Origin: Symsagittifera roscoffensis
Lineage: Eukaryota; Xenacoelomorpha; Acoela; Convolutidae
Assembly: GCF_963678635.1 (NCBI RefSeq)
Contig: NC_087062.1
Coordinates: 44,344,395-44,408,394 of the forward strand
Reading direction: 5' to 3'
Length of the DNA: 64,000 nucleotides
Shown here: in pieces, positions 1 to 13,090 of the stretch
How positions within the stretch are numbered: position 1 is the stretch's first letter
Layout: each line of letters opens with the position of its first letter
The notes under the pieces: model-generated
What the model was told of the DNA's origin: nothing
Database searches by the model: none
Seen by the model: only the letters and a program-made list of their open reading frames with translations
Position numbers and translations under genes: made by a program

Positions 1-220
1 ACCAAATTATCAAATGATAATGTAAAGGTAGAGGCAAAGAAGCAACGGTGAATAAGCATGATGCTTACAGGGACTCTAGTTTGCGAACCAAGTGAACAAT
101 CGATAATGTAAAAGGGCAGGTGAAGAAAAAACAAAGTTACTTCTCGAAAAAGCACTGTATACTATTTACGCCAACTTAGCCCTGATAAGCATGATGCTAA
201 AAGGGACTCTAGTTAGCGAT

Positions 221-1226
221 CTAAGTAATCAATTGATAACGTAAGAGGGCAGGTGAAGAAACAACTGTGTTAATTCTCGAATATGCACTGTATAATAATT
301 TCGCTAACTTAGCCCTGGTAAGCATGATGCTTACCGGGACTCTAGCTAGCGAACAAAGTGAACAATCGATAATGTAAAAGGGCAGTTGAAGAAAAAACAA
401 TGTTTTTTCTCGAATATGCACTTTATTTTATTTACGTTAACTTAGCCCTGTTAGCATGAAGCTAAAAGGGACTCTAGTTAGCGATCTAAGTAATCAATTG
501 ATAACGTAAGAGGGCATGTGAAGAAACAACTGTGTTAATTCTCGAATATGCACTGTATAATAATTTCGCTAACTTAGCCCTGGTAAGCATGATGCTTACC
601 GGGACTCTAGCTAGCGAACAAAGTGAACAATCGATAATGTAAAAGGGCAGGTGAAGAAAAAACAAAGTTACTTCTCGAAAAAGCACTGTATACTATTTAC
701 GCCAACTTAGCCCTGATAAGCATGATGCTAAAAGGGACTCTAGTTAGCGATCTAAGTAATCAATTGATAACGTAAGAGGGCAGGTGAAGAAACAACTGTG
801 TTAATTCTCGAATATGCACTGTATAATAATTTCGCTAACTTAGCCCTGGTAAGCATGATGCTTACCGGGACTCTAGCTAGCGAACAAAGTGAACAATCGA
901 TAATGTAAAAGGGCAGTTGAAGAAAAAACAATGTTTTTTCTCGAATATGCACTTTATTTTATTTACGTTAACTTAGCCCTGTTAGCATGAAGCTAAAAGG
1001 GACTCTAGTTAGCGATCTAAGTAATCAATTGATAACGTAAGAGGGCAGGTGAAGAAACAACTGTGTTAATTCTCGAATATGCACTGTATAATAATTTCGC
1101 TAACTTAGCCCTGGTAAGCATGATGCTTACCGGGACTCTAGCTAGCGAACAAAGTGAACAATCGATAATGTAAAAGGGCAGGTGAAGAAAAAACAATGTT
1201 ATTTCTAGAATATGCACTGTAATCAA
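221..1226. repeat. Satellite higher-order repeat, ~265-bp dimers
   Basis: A two-monomer unit recurs at 221, 486, 752 and 1,017, that is every 265-266 bp, with near-identical sequence. It pairs a monomer beginning gcgatctaagtaatc with one beginning gcgaacaaagtgaac. Confidence 0.85.
317..335. repeat. Dyad (hairpin) in satellite monomer, representative
   Basis: ggtaagca-tga-tgcttacc is a perfect 8-bp stem with a 3-nt loop. It recurs at the same place in every monomer of this class across the array, for example near 582, 848, 2,394, 13,467 and 37,917. Other classes have a different stem at the same site (taagca/tgctta or ttagc/gctaa). Confidence 0.8.
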
Positions 1227-4200
1227 TATACGCTAACTTAGCCCTGTTAGCATGGAGCTAAAAGGGACTCTTGTTAGCGAACCAAATTATCAAATGATAA
1301 TGTAAAGGTAGATGCAAAGAAGCAACGGTGAATAAGCATGATGCTTACAGGGACCCTAGTTTGCGAACCAAGTGAACAATCGATAATGTAAAAGGGCAGG
1401 TGAAGAAAAAACAAAGTTATTTCTCGAAAAAGCACTGTATACTATTTACGCCAACTTAGCCCTGATAAGCATGATGCTAAAAGGGACTCTAGTTAGCGAT
1501 CTAAGTAACCAATTGATAACGTAAGAGGGCAGGTGAAGAAACAACTGTGTTAATTCTCGAATATGCACTGTATAATAATTTCGCTAACTTAGCCCTGGTA
1601 AGCATGATGCTTACCGGGACTCTAGCTAGCGAAAAAAGTGAACAATCGATAATGTAAAAGGGCAGTTGAAGAAAAAACAATGTTATTTCTCGAATATGCA
1701 CTTTATTTTATTTACGTTAACTTAGCCCTGTTAGCATGAAGCTAAAAGGGACTCTATTTAGCGATCTAAGTAATCAATTGATAACGTAAGAGTGCAGGTG
1801 AAGAAACAACAGTGGTAATTCTCGAATATGCACTGTATACTATTTTCGCTAACTTAGCCCTGATAATCATGATGCTAAAAGGGACTCTAGTTTGCGAACC
1901 AAGTGAACAATCGATAATTTAAAAGGGCAGGTGAAGAAAAAACAATGTTATTTCTAGAATATGCACTGTAATCTATCTACGCTAACTTAGCCCTGTTAGC
2001 ATGAAGCTAAAAGGGACTCTTGTTAGCGAACCAAATTATCAAATGATAATGTAAAGGTAGAGGCAAAAAAGCAACGGTGTTGTTTCTCGAACATCCAGTG
2101 TAATTTCTTTACGTTAAAATAGCCCTGATAAGCATGATACCAAAATAGATTCTTGTTAGCGAACTAAGTAATCAATTAATAACGCAAAAAGGCAGGTGAA
2201 TAAACAATAATATTCTTTCTCGAAAACGAACTGCATACTATTTACGCCAACTTAGCCCTGATAAGCATGATGCTAAAAGTGACTCTATTTAGCGATCTAA
2301 ATAATCAATTGATAACGTAAGAGGGCAGGTGAAGAAACAACAGTGGTAATTCTCGAAGATGCACTGTATACTATTTTCGCTAACTTAGCCCTGGTAAGCA
2401 TGATGCTTACCGGGACTCTAGCTAGCGAACAAAGTGAACATTCGATAATGTAAAAGGGCAGGTGAAGAAAAAACTATGTTTTTTCTCGAATATGCACTGT
2501 AATCTATTTACGCTAACTTAGCCCTGTTAGCATGAAACTAAAAGAGACTCTTGTTAGCGAACCAAATCATCAAATGATAAGGTAAAGGTAAAGGCAAAGA
2601 AGCAACGGTGTTGTTTCTCGAACATCCAGTGTAATTTAATTACGTTAAAATAGCCCTGATAAGCATGATACTAAAAGGACTCTTGTTAACGAACTAAGTA
2701 ATCAATTGATAACGTAAAGAGGAAGGTGAAGAAACAACAGTGTTATTTCTCCTCGAATCTGCACTGTAAACTATTTACGCCAACTTAGCCCCGATAAGCA
2801 TGATGCTTACAGGGACTCTAGTTTGCAAACCAAGTGAACAATTGATGATGTAAAAGGGCGGGTGAAGAAAAAACAATGTTATTTCTCGAATATGCACTGT
2901 AATCTATATACGCTAACTTAGCCCTGTTAGCATGAAGCTAAAAGGGACTCTTGTTAGCGAACCAAATTATCAAATGATAAAGTAAAGGTAAAGGCAAAGA
3001 AGCAACGGTGTTGTTTCTCAAACATCCAGTGTAATTTATGTACGTTAAACTAGCCCTGATAAGCAGGATACTAAAAGGACTCTTGTTAACGAACTAAGTA
3101 ATCAAATGATAACGTACAGAGGCAGGTGAAGAAACAACAGTGTTATTTCTCGAATCTGCACTGTAAACTATTTACGCTAACTTAGCCCCGATAAGCATGA
3201 TGCTAAAAAGGACTCTAGTTAGCTATCTAAGTAATCAATTGATAACGTAAAAAGGCAGGTGAAGAAACAACAATATTCTTTCTCGAAAATGCGTGTATAC
3301 TATTTACGCCAACTTAGCCCTGATAAGCACGGTGATAAAAGGGACTCTAGTTAGCGATCTAAGTAATCAATTGATAACGTAAGAGGGCAGGTGAAGAAAC
3401 AACAGTGCTATTTCTCGAATCTGCACTGTAAACTATATACGCTAAATTAGCCCTGTTAGCATGAAGCTAAAAGGGACTCTAGTTTGCGAACCAAGTGAAC
3501 AATTGATGATGTAAAAGGGCAGGTGAAGAAAAAACAATGTTATTTCTCGAATATGCACTCTAATCTATATACGCTAAATTAGCCCTGTTAGCATGAAGCT
3601 AAAAGGGACTCTTGTTAGCGAATCAAATTATCAAATGATAATGTAAAGGTAGAGGCAAAGAAGCAACGGTGTTGTTTCTTGAACATCCAGTGTAATTTCT
3701 TTACGTTAAAATAGCCCTGATAAGCATGAAACTAAAAGAGATTCTTGTTAGCGAACTAAGTAATCAATTAATAACGTAAAAAGGCAGGTGAAGAAACAAC
3801 AACAGTCTTTCTCGAAAATGCACTGTATACTATTTACGCCAACTTAGCCCTGATAAGCATGATGCTTACAGGGACTCTAGTTTGCGAACCAAGTGAACAA
3901 TCGATAATGTAAAAGGGCAGGTGAAGAAAAAACAATGTTATTTCTAGAATATGCACGGTAATCTATATACGCTAACTTAGCCCTGTTAGCATGAAGCTAA
4001 AAGGGACTCTAGTTAGCGATCTAAGTAATCAATTGATAACGTAAGAGGGCAGGTGAAGAAACAACTGTGTTAATTCTCAAATATGCACTGTATAATAATT
4101 TCGCTAACTTAGCCCTGGTAAGCATGATGCTTACCGGGACTCTAGCTAGCGAACAAAGTGAACAATCGATAATTTAAAAGGGCAGGTGAAGAAAAAACAA

Positions 4201-5130
4201 TGTTATTTCTAGAATATGCACTGTAATCTATATACGCTAACTTAGCCCTGTTAGCATGAAGCTAAAAGGGACTCTTGTTAGCGAACCAAATTATCAAATG
4301 ATAATGTAAAGGTAGAGGCAAAGAAGCAACGGTGAATAAGCATGATGCTTACAGGGACTCTAGTTTGCGAACCAAGTGAACAATCGACAATGTAAAAGGG
4401 CAGGTGAAGAAAAAACAAAGTTATTTCTCGAAAAAGCACTGTATACTATTTACGCCAACTTAGCCCTGATAAGCATGATGCTAAAAGGGACTCTAGTTAG
4501 TGATCTAAGTAATCAATTGATAACGTAAGAGGGCAGGTGAAGAAACAACTGTGTTAATTCTCGAATATGCACTGTATAATAATTTCGCTAACTTAGCCCT
4601 GGTAAGCATGATGCTTACCGGGACTCTAGCTAGCGAACAAAGTGAACAATCGATAATGTAAAAGGGCAGTTGAAGAAAAAACAATGTTATTTCTCGAATA
4701 TGCACTTTATTTTATTTACGTTAACTTAGCCCTGTTAGCATGAAGCTAAAAGGGACTCTATTTAGCGATCTAAGTAATCAATTGATAACGTAAGAGTGCA
4801 GGTGAAGAAACAACAGTGGTAATTCTCGAATATGCACTGTATACTATTTTCGCTAACTTAGCCCTGGTAAGCATGATGCTTACCGGGACTCTAGCTAGCG
4901 AACAAAGTGAACATTCGATAATGTAAAAGGGCGGGTGAAGAAAAAACTATGTTTTTTCTCGAATATGCACTGTAATCTATTTACGCTAACTTAGCCCTGT
5001 TAGCATGAAGCTAAAAGGGACTCTTGTTAGCGAACCAAATTATCAAATGATAAGGTAAAGGTAAAGGCAAAGAAGCAACGGTGTTGTTTCTCGAACATCC
5101 AGTGTAATTTATTTACGTTAAAATAGCCCT

Positions 5131-5932
5131 GATAAACATGATACTAAAAGGACTCTTGTTAACGAACTAAGTCATCAATTGATAACGTAAAGAGGCAGGT
5201 GAAGAAACAACAGTGTTATTTCTCCTCGAATCTACACTGTAAACTATTTACGCTAACTTAGCCCCGATAAGCATGATGCTTACAGAGACTCTAGTTTGCG
5301 AACCAAGTGAACAATCGATGATGTAAAAGGGCGGGTGAAGAAAAAACAATGTTTTTTTCTCGAATATGCATTGTAATCTATTTACGCTAACTTAGCCCTG
5401 TTAGCATGAAGCTAAAAGGGACTCTTGTTAGCGAACCAAATTATCAAATGATAAGGTAAAGGTAAAGGCAAAGAAGCAACGGTGTTGTTTCTCGAACATC
5501 CAGTGTAATTTATTTACGTTAAAATAGCCCTGATAAACATGATACTAAAAGGACTCTTGTTAACGAACTAAGTCATCAATTGATAACGTAAAGAGGCAGG
5601 TGAAGAAACAACAGTGTTATTTCTCCTCGAATCTACACTGTAAACTATTTACGCTAACTTAGCCCCGATAAGCATGATGCTTACAGAGACTCTAGTTTGC
5701 GAACCAAGTGAACAATCGATGATTTAAAAGGGCGGGTGAAGAAAAAACAATGTTTTTTTCTCGAATATGCACTGTAATCTATTTACGCTAACTTAGCCCT
5801 GTTGGCATGAAGCTAAAAGGGACTCTTGTTAGCGAACCAAATTATCAAATGATAAGGTAAAGGTAAAGGCAAAGAAGCAACGGTGTTGTTTCTGGAACAT
5901 CCAGTGTAATTTATTTACGTTAAAATAGCCCT
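5131..5932. repeat. Satellite higher-order repeat, ~401-bp trimers
   Basis: The marker gataaacatgatac occurs at 5,131 and 5,532, a 401-bp spacing. The three monomers between the marks are repeated almost base for base, including the rare variants ctcctcgaatctacactg and gcttacagagactc. The end coordinate is where the second copy fades into another arrangement and is approximate. Confidence 0.7.
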
Positions 5933-6717
5933 GATAAGCATGATACTAAAAGGACTCTAGTTAGCGATCTAAGTAATCAATTGATAACGTAAGAGGGCAG
6001 GTGAAGAAACAACTGTGTTAATTCTCGAATATGCACTGTATAATAATTTCGCTAACTTAGCCCTGGTAAGCATGATGCTTACCGGGACTCTAGCTAGCGA
6101 ACAAAGTGAACAATCGATAATGTAAAAGGGCAGGTGAAGAAAAAACAATGTTATTTCTAGAATATGCACTGTAATCTATATACGCTAACTTAGCCCTGTT
6201 AGCATGAAGCTAAAAGGGACTCTTGTTAGCGAACCAAATTATCAAATGATAATGTAAAGGTAGAGGCAAAGAAGCAACGGTGAATAAGCATGATGCTTAC
6301 AGGGACTCTAGTTTGCGAACCAAGTGAACAATCGATAATGTAAAAGGGCAGGTGAAGAAAAAACAAAGTTATTTCTCGAAAAAGCACTGTATACTATTTA
6401 CGCCAACTTAGCCCTGATAAGCATGATGCTAAAAGGGACTCTAGTTAGCGATCTAAGTAATCAATTGATAACGTAAGAGGGCAGGTGAAGAAACAACTGT
6501 GTTAATTCTCGAATATGCACTGTATAATAATTTCGCTAACTTAGCCCTGGTAAGCAAGATGCTTACCGGGACTCTAGCTAGCGAACAAAGTGAACAATCG
6601 ATAATGTAAAAGGGCAGTTGAAGAAAAAACAATGTTATTTCTCGAATATGCACTTTATTTTATTTACGTTAACTTAGCCCTGTTAGCATGAAGCTAAAAG
6701 GGACTCTATTTAGCGAT

Positions 6718-9100
6718 CTAAGTAATCAATTGATAACGTAAGAGTGCAGGTGAAGAAACAACAGTGGTAATTCTCGAATATGCACTGTATACTATTTTCG
6801 CTAACTTAGCCCTGGTAAGCATGATGCTTACCGGGACTCTAGCTAGCGAACAAAGTGAACATTCGATAATGTAAAAGGGCGGGTGAAGAAAAAACAATGT
6901 TTTTTCTCGAATATGCACTGTAATCTATTTACGCTAACTTAGCCCTGTTAGCATGAAGCTAAAAGGGACTCTTGTTAGCGAACCAAATTATCAAATGATA
7001 AGGTAAAGGTAAAGGCAAAGAAGCAACGGTGTTGTTTCTCGAACATCCAGTGTAATTTATTTACGTTAAAATAGCCCTGATAAACATGATACTAAAAGGA
7101 CTCTTGTTAACGAACTAAGTCATCAATTGATAACGTAAAGAGGCAGGTGAAGAAACAACAGTGTTATTTCTCCTCGAATCTACACTGTAAACTATTTACG
7201 CTAACTTAGTCCCGATAAGCATGATGCTTACAGAGACTCTAGGTTGCGAACCAAGTGAACAATCGATGATGTAAAAGGGCGGGTGAAGAAAAAACAATGT
7301 TTTTTTTCTCGAATATGCACTGTAATCTATTTACGCTAACTTAGCCCTGTTAGCATGAAGCTAAAAGAGACTCTTGTTAGCGAACCAAATTATCAAATGA
7401 TAAGGTAAAGGTAAAGGCAAAGAAGCAACGGTGTTGTTTCTGGAACATCCAGTGTAATTTATTTACGTTAAAATAGCCCTGATAAGCATGATACTAAAAG
7501 GACTCTTGTTAACGAACTAAGTAATCAATTGATAACGTAAAGAGGTAGGTGAAGAAACAGCAGTGTTATTTATCCTCGAATCTGCACTGTAAACTATTTA
7601 CGCTAACTTAGCCCCGATAAGCATGATGCTTACAGGGACTCTAATTTGCGAACCAAGTGAACAATCGATGATGTAAAAGGGCGGGTGAAGAAAAAACAAT
7701 GTTTTTTTTTCTCGAATATGCACTGTAATCTATTTACGCTAACTTAGCCCTGTTAGCATGAAGCTAAAAGGGACTCTTGTTAGCGAACCAAATTATCAAA
7801 TGATAAGGTAAAGGTAAAGGCAAAGAAGCAACGGTGTTGTTTCTGGAACATCCAGTGTAATTTATTTACGTTAAAATAGCCCTGATAAGCATGATACTAA
7901 AAGGACTCTTGTTAACGAACTAAGTAATCAAATGATAACGTAAAGAGGCAGGTGAAGAAACAACAGTGTTATTTCTCGAATCTGCGCTGTAAACTATTTA
8001 CGCTAACTTAGCCCCGATAAGCATGATGCTTACAGGGACTCTAGTTTGCGAATCAAGTGAACAATCGATGATGTAAAAGGGCGGGTGAAGAAAAAACAAT
8101 GTTTTTTTTTCTCGAATATGCACTGTAATCTATTTACGTTAACTTAGCCCTGTTAGCATGAAGCTAAAAGGGACTCTATTTAGCGATCTAAGTAATCAAT
8201 TGATAACGTAAGAGTGCAGGTGAAGAAACAACAGTGGTAATTCTCGAATATGCACTGTATACTATTTTCGCTAACTTAGCCCTGGTAAGCATGATGCTTA
8301 CCGGGACTCTAGCTAGCGAACAAAGTGAACATTCGATAATGTAAAAGGGCGGGTGAAGAAAAAACAATGTTTTTTCTCGAATATGCACTGTAATCTATTT
8401 ACGCTAACTTAGCCCTGTTAGCATGAAGCTAAAAGGGACTCTTGTTAGCGAACCAAATTATCAAATGATAAGGTAAAGGTAAAGGCAAAGAAGCAACGGT
8501 GTTGTTTCTCGAACATCCAGTGTAATTTATTTACGTTAAAATAGCCCTGATAAACATGATACTAAAAGGACTCTTGTTAACGAACTAAGTCATCAATTGA
8601 TAACGTAAAGAGGCAGGTGAAGAAACAACAGTGTTATTTCTCCTCGAATCTACACTGTAAACTATTTACGCTAACTTAGTCCCGATAAGCATGATGCTTA
8701 CAGAGACTCTAGTTTGCGAACCAAGTGAACAATCGATGATGTAAAAGGGCGGGTGAAGAAAAAACAATGTTTTTTTTTCTCGAATATGCACTGTAATCTA
8801 TTTACGCTAACTTAGCCCTGTTAGCATGAAGCTAAAAGGGACTCTTGTTAGCGAACCAAATTATCAAATGATAAGGTAAAGGTAAAGGCAAAGAAGCAAC
8901 GGTGTTGTTTCTGGAACATCCAGTGTAATTTATTTACGTTAAAATAGCCCTGATAAGCATGATACTAAAAGGACTCTTGTTAACGAACTAAGTAATCAAT
9001 TGATAACGTAAAGAGGTAGGTGAAGAAACAGCAGTGTTATTTATCCTCGAATCTGCACTGTAAACTATTTACGCTAACTTAGCCCCGATAAGCATGATGC
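6718..9100. repeat. Satellite higher-order repeat, 1,470-bp unit (11-mer)
   Basis: The block beginning at 6,718 is repeated from 8,188 with an exact 1,470-bp offset. It includes the same private variants, such as the short t-run expansion in aatgttttttttctcg and the tatcctcgaatctgc variant. About 11 monomers make one unit. The second copy runs to about 9,100 before diverging. Confidence 0.8.
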
Positions 9101-9477
9101 TTACAGGGACTCTAGTTTGCGAACCAAGTGAACAATTGATGATGTAAAAGGGCGGGTGAAGAAAAAACAATGTTATTTCTCGAATATGCACTGTAACCTA
9201 TAAACGCTAACTTAGCCCTGTTAGAATGAAGCTAAAAGGGACTCTTGTTAGCGAACCAAATTATCAAATGATAATGTAAAGGTAAAGGCAAAGAAGCAAC
9301 GGTGTTGTTTCTCGAACATCCAGTGTAATTTATTTACGTTAAAATAGCCCTGATAAGCATGATACTAAAAGGACTCTTGTTAACGAACTAAGTAATTAAA
9401 TGATAACGTAAAGAGGCAGGTGAAGAAACAACAGTGTTATTTCTCGAATCTGCGCTGTAAACTATTTACGCTAACTT

Positions 9478-12400
9478 AGCCCCGATAAGCATGATGCTTA
9501 CAGGGACTCTAGTTTGCGAACCAAGTGAACAATTGATGATGTAAAAGGGCAGGTGAGGAAAAAAACTATGTTATTTCTCGAATATGCACTGTAATCTATA
9601 TACGCTAAATTAGCCCTGTTAGCATGAAGCTAAAAGGGACTCTTGTTAGCGAACCAAAGTATCAAACGATAATGTAAAGGTAGAGGCAAAGAAGCAACGG
9701 TGTTGTTTCTCGAACATCCAGTGTAAATTCTTTACGTTAAAATAGCCCTGATAAGCATGATACTAAAAGAGATTCTTGTTAGTGAACTAAGTAATCAATA
9801 AATAACGCAAAAAGGCAGGTGAATAAACAACAATATTCTTTCTCGAAAACGCACTGTATAATATTTACGCCAACTTAGCCCTGATAAGCATGATACTAAA
9901 AGGGACTCTATTTAGCGATCTAAGTAATCAATTGATAACGTAAGAGGGCAGGTGAAGAAACAACAGTGTTAATTCTCGAATATGCACTGTATACTATTTT
10001 CGCTAACTTAGCCCTGGTAAGCAAAATGCTTACCGGGACTCTAGCTAGCGATCAAAGTGAACAATCGATAAAGTAAAAGGGCAGGTGAAGAAGAAACAAT
10101 GTTATTTCTCGAATATGCACTGTAATCTATATACGCTAACTAAGCCCAGTTAGAATGAAGCTAAAAGGGACTCTTGTTAGCGAACCAAATTATCAAATGA
10201 TAATGTAAAGGTAAAGGCAAAGAAGTAACGGTGTTGTTTCTCGAACGTCCAGTGTAATTTATTTACGTTAAAATAGCCCTGATAAGCATGATACTAAAAG
10301 AGATTCTTGTTAGCGAACTAAGTATTCAATTAATAACGCAAAAAGGCAGGTGAATAAACAACAATATTCTTTCTCGAAAACGCACTGTATAGTATTTACG
10401 CCAACTTAGCCCTGATAAGCATGATGCTAAAAGGGACTCTATTTAGCGATCTAAGTAATCAATTGATAGGGTAAGAGGGCAGGTGAAGAAACAACAGTGG
10501 TAATTCTCGAATATGCACTGTAAACTATTTACGCTAACTTAGCCCCGATAAGCATGATGCTTACAGGGACTCTAGTTTGCGAACCAAGTGAACAATTGAT
10601 GATGTAAAAGGACAGGTGAAGAAAAAACAATGTTATTTCTCGAATATGCACTGTAATCTATATACGCTAAATTAGCCCTGTTAGCATGAAGCTAAAAGGG
10701 ACTCTTGTTAGCGAACCAAAGTATCAAACGATAATGTAAAGGTAGAGGCAAAGAAGCAACGGTGTTGTTTCTCGAACATCCAGTGTAAATTCTTTACGTT
10801 AAAATAGCCCTGATAAGCATGATACTAAAAGAGATTCTTGTTAGCGAACTAAGTAATCAATAAATAACGCAAAAAGGCAGGTGAATAAACAACAATATTC
10901 TTTCTCGAAAACGCACTGTATAATATTTACGCCAACTTAGCCCTGATAAGCATGATACTAAAAGGGACTCTATTTAGCGATCTAAGTAATCAATTGATAA
11001 CGTAAGAGGGCAGGTGAAGAAACAACAGTGTTAATTCTCGAATATGCACTGTATACTATTTTCGCTAACTTAGCCCTGGTAAGCAAAATGCTTACCGGGA
11101 CTCTAGCTAGCGATCAAAGTGAACAATCGATAAAGTAAAAGGGCAGGTGAAGAAAAAACAATGTTATTTCTCGAATATGCACTGTAATCTATATACGCTA
11201 ACTAAGCCCAGTTAGAATGAAGCTAAAAGGGACTCTTGTTAGCGAACCAAATTATCAAATGATAATGTAAAGGTAAAGGCAAAGAAGCAACGGTGTTGTT
11301 TCTCGAACGTCCAGTGTAATTTATTTACGTTAAAATAGCCCTGATAAGCATGATACTAAAAGAGATTCTTGTTAGCGAACTAAGTATTCAATTAATAACG
11401 CAAAAAGGCAGGTGAATAAACAACAATATTCTTTCTCGAAAACGCACTGTATAGTATTTACGCCAACTTAGCCCTGATAAGCATGATGCTAAAAGGGACT
11501 CTATTTAGCGATCTAAGTAATCAATTGATAGGGTAAGAGGGCAGGTGAAGAAACAACAGTGGTAATTCTCGAATATGCACTGTAAACTATTTACGCTAAC
11601 TTAGCCCCGATAAGCATGATGCTTACAGGGACTCTAGTTTGCGAACCAAGTGAACAATTGATGATGTAAAAGGACAGGTGAAGAAAAAACAATGTTATTT
11701 CTCGAATATGCACTGTAATCTATATACGCTAAATTAGCCCTGTTAGCATGAAGCTAAAAGGGACTCTTGTTAGCGAACCAAAGTATCAAACGATAATGTA
11801 AAGGTAGAGGCAAAGAAGCAACGGTGTTGTTTCTCGAACATCCAGTGTAAATTCTTTACGTTAAAATAGCCCTGATAAGCATGATACTAAAAGAGATTCT
11901 TGTTAGCGAACTAAGTAATCAATAAATAACGCAAAAAGGCAGGTGAATAAACAACAATATTCTTTCTCGAAAACGCACTGTATAATATTTACGCCAACTT
12001 AGCCCTGATAAGCATGATACTAAAAGGGACTCTATTTAGCGATCTAAGTAATCAATTGATAACGTAAGAGGGCAGGTGAAGAAACAACAGTGTTAATTCT
12101 CGAATATGCACTGTATACTATTTTCGCTAACTTAGCCCTGGTAAGCAAAATGCTTACCGGGACTCTAGCTAGCGATCAAAGTGAACAATCGATAAAGTAA
12201 AAGGGCAGGTGAAGAAAAAACAATGTTATTTCTCGAATATGCACTGTAATCTATATACGCTAACTTAGCCCAGTTAGAATGAAGCTAAAAGGGACTCTTG
12301 TTAGCGAACCAAATTATCAAATGATAATGTAAAGGTAAAGGCAAAGAAGCAACGGTGTTGTTTCTCGAACGTCCAGTGTAATTTATTTACGTTAAAATAG

Positions 12401-13090
12401 CCCTGATAAGCATGATACTAAAAGAGATTCTTGTTAGCGAACTAAGTATTCAATTAATAACGCAAAAAGGCAGGTGAATAAACAACAATATTCTTTCTCG
12501 AAAACGCACTGTATAGTATTTACGCCAACTTAGCCCTGATAAGCATGATGCTAAAAGGGACTCTATTTAGCGATCTAAGTAATCAATTGATAGGGTAAGA
12601 GGGCAGGTGAAGAAACAACAGTGGTAATTCTCGAATATGCACTGTAAACTATTTACGCTAACTTAGCCCCGATAAGCATGATGCTTACAGGGACTCTAGT
12701 TTGCGAACCAAGTGAACAATTGATGATGTAAAAGGACAGGTGAAGAAAAAACAATGTTATTTCTCGAATATGCACTGTAATCTATATACGCTAAATTAGC
12801 CCTGTTAGCATGAAACTAAAAGGGACTCTTGTTAGCGAACCAAAGTATCAAATGATAATGTAAAGGTAAAGGCAAAGAAGCAACGGTGTTGTTTCTCGAA
12901 CGTCCAGTGTAATTTATTTACGTTAAAATAGCCCTGATAAGCATGATACTAAAAGAGATTCTTGTTAGCGAACTAAGTATTCAATTAATAACGCAAAAAG
13001 GCAGGTGAATAAACAACAATATTCTTTCTCGAAAACGCACTGTATAGTATTTACGCCAACTTAGCCCTGATAAGCATGATGATAAAAGGG
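9478..13090. repeat. Satellite higher-order repeat, ~1,062-bp octamer, 3.4 copies
   Basis: The marker agccccgataagcatg starts near-identical blocks at 9,478, 10,541, 11,603 and 12,664, giving periods of 1,063, 1,062 and 1,061 bp (eight monomers). The second and third copies are almost identical and share private variants such as aaaaggacaggtg and cgaacgtccagtg. The fourth copy is partial and has lost a block by about 13,090. Confidence 0.88.
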
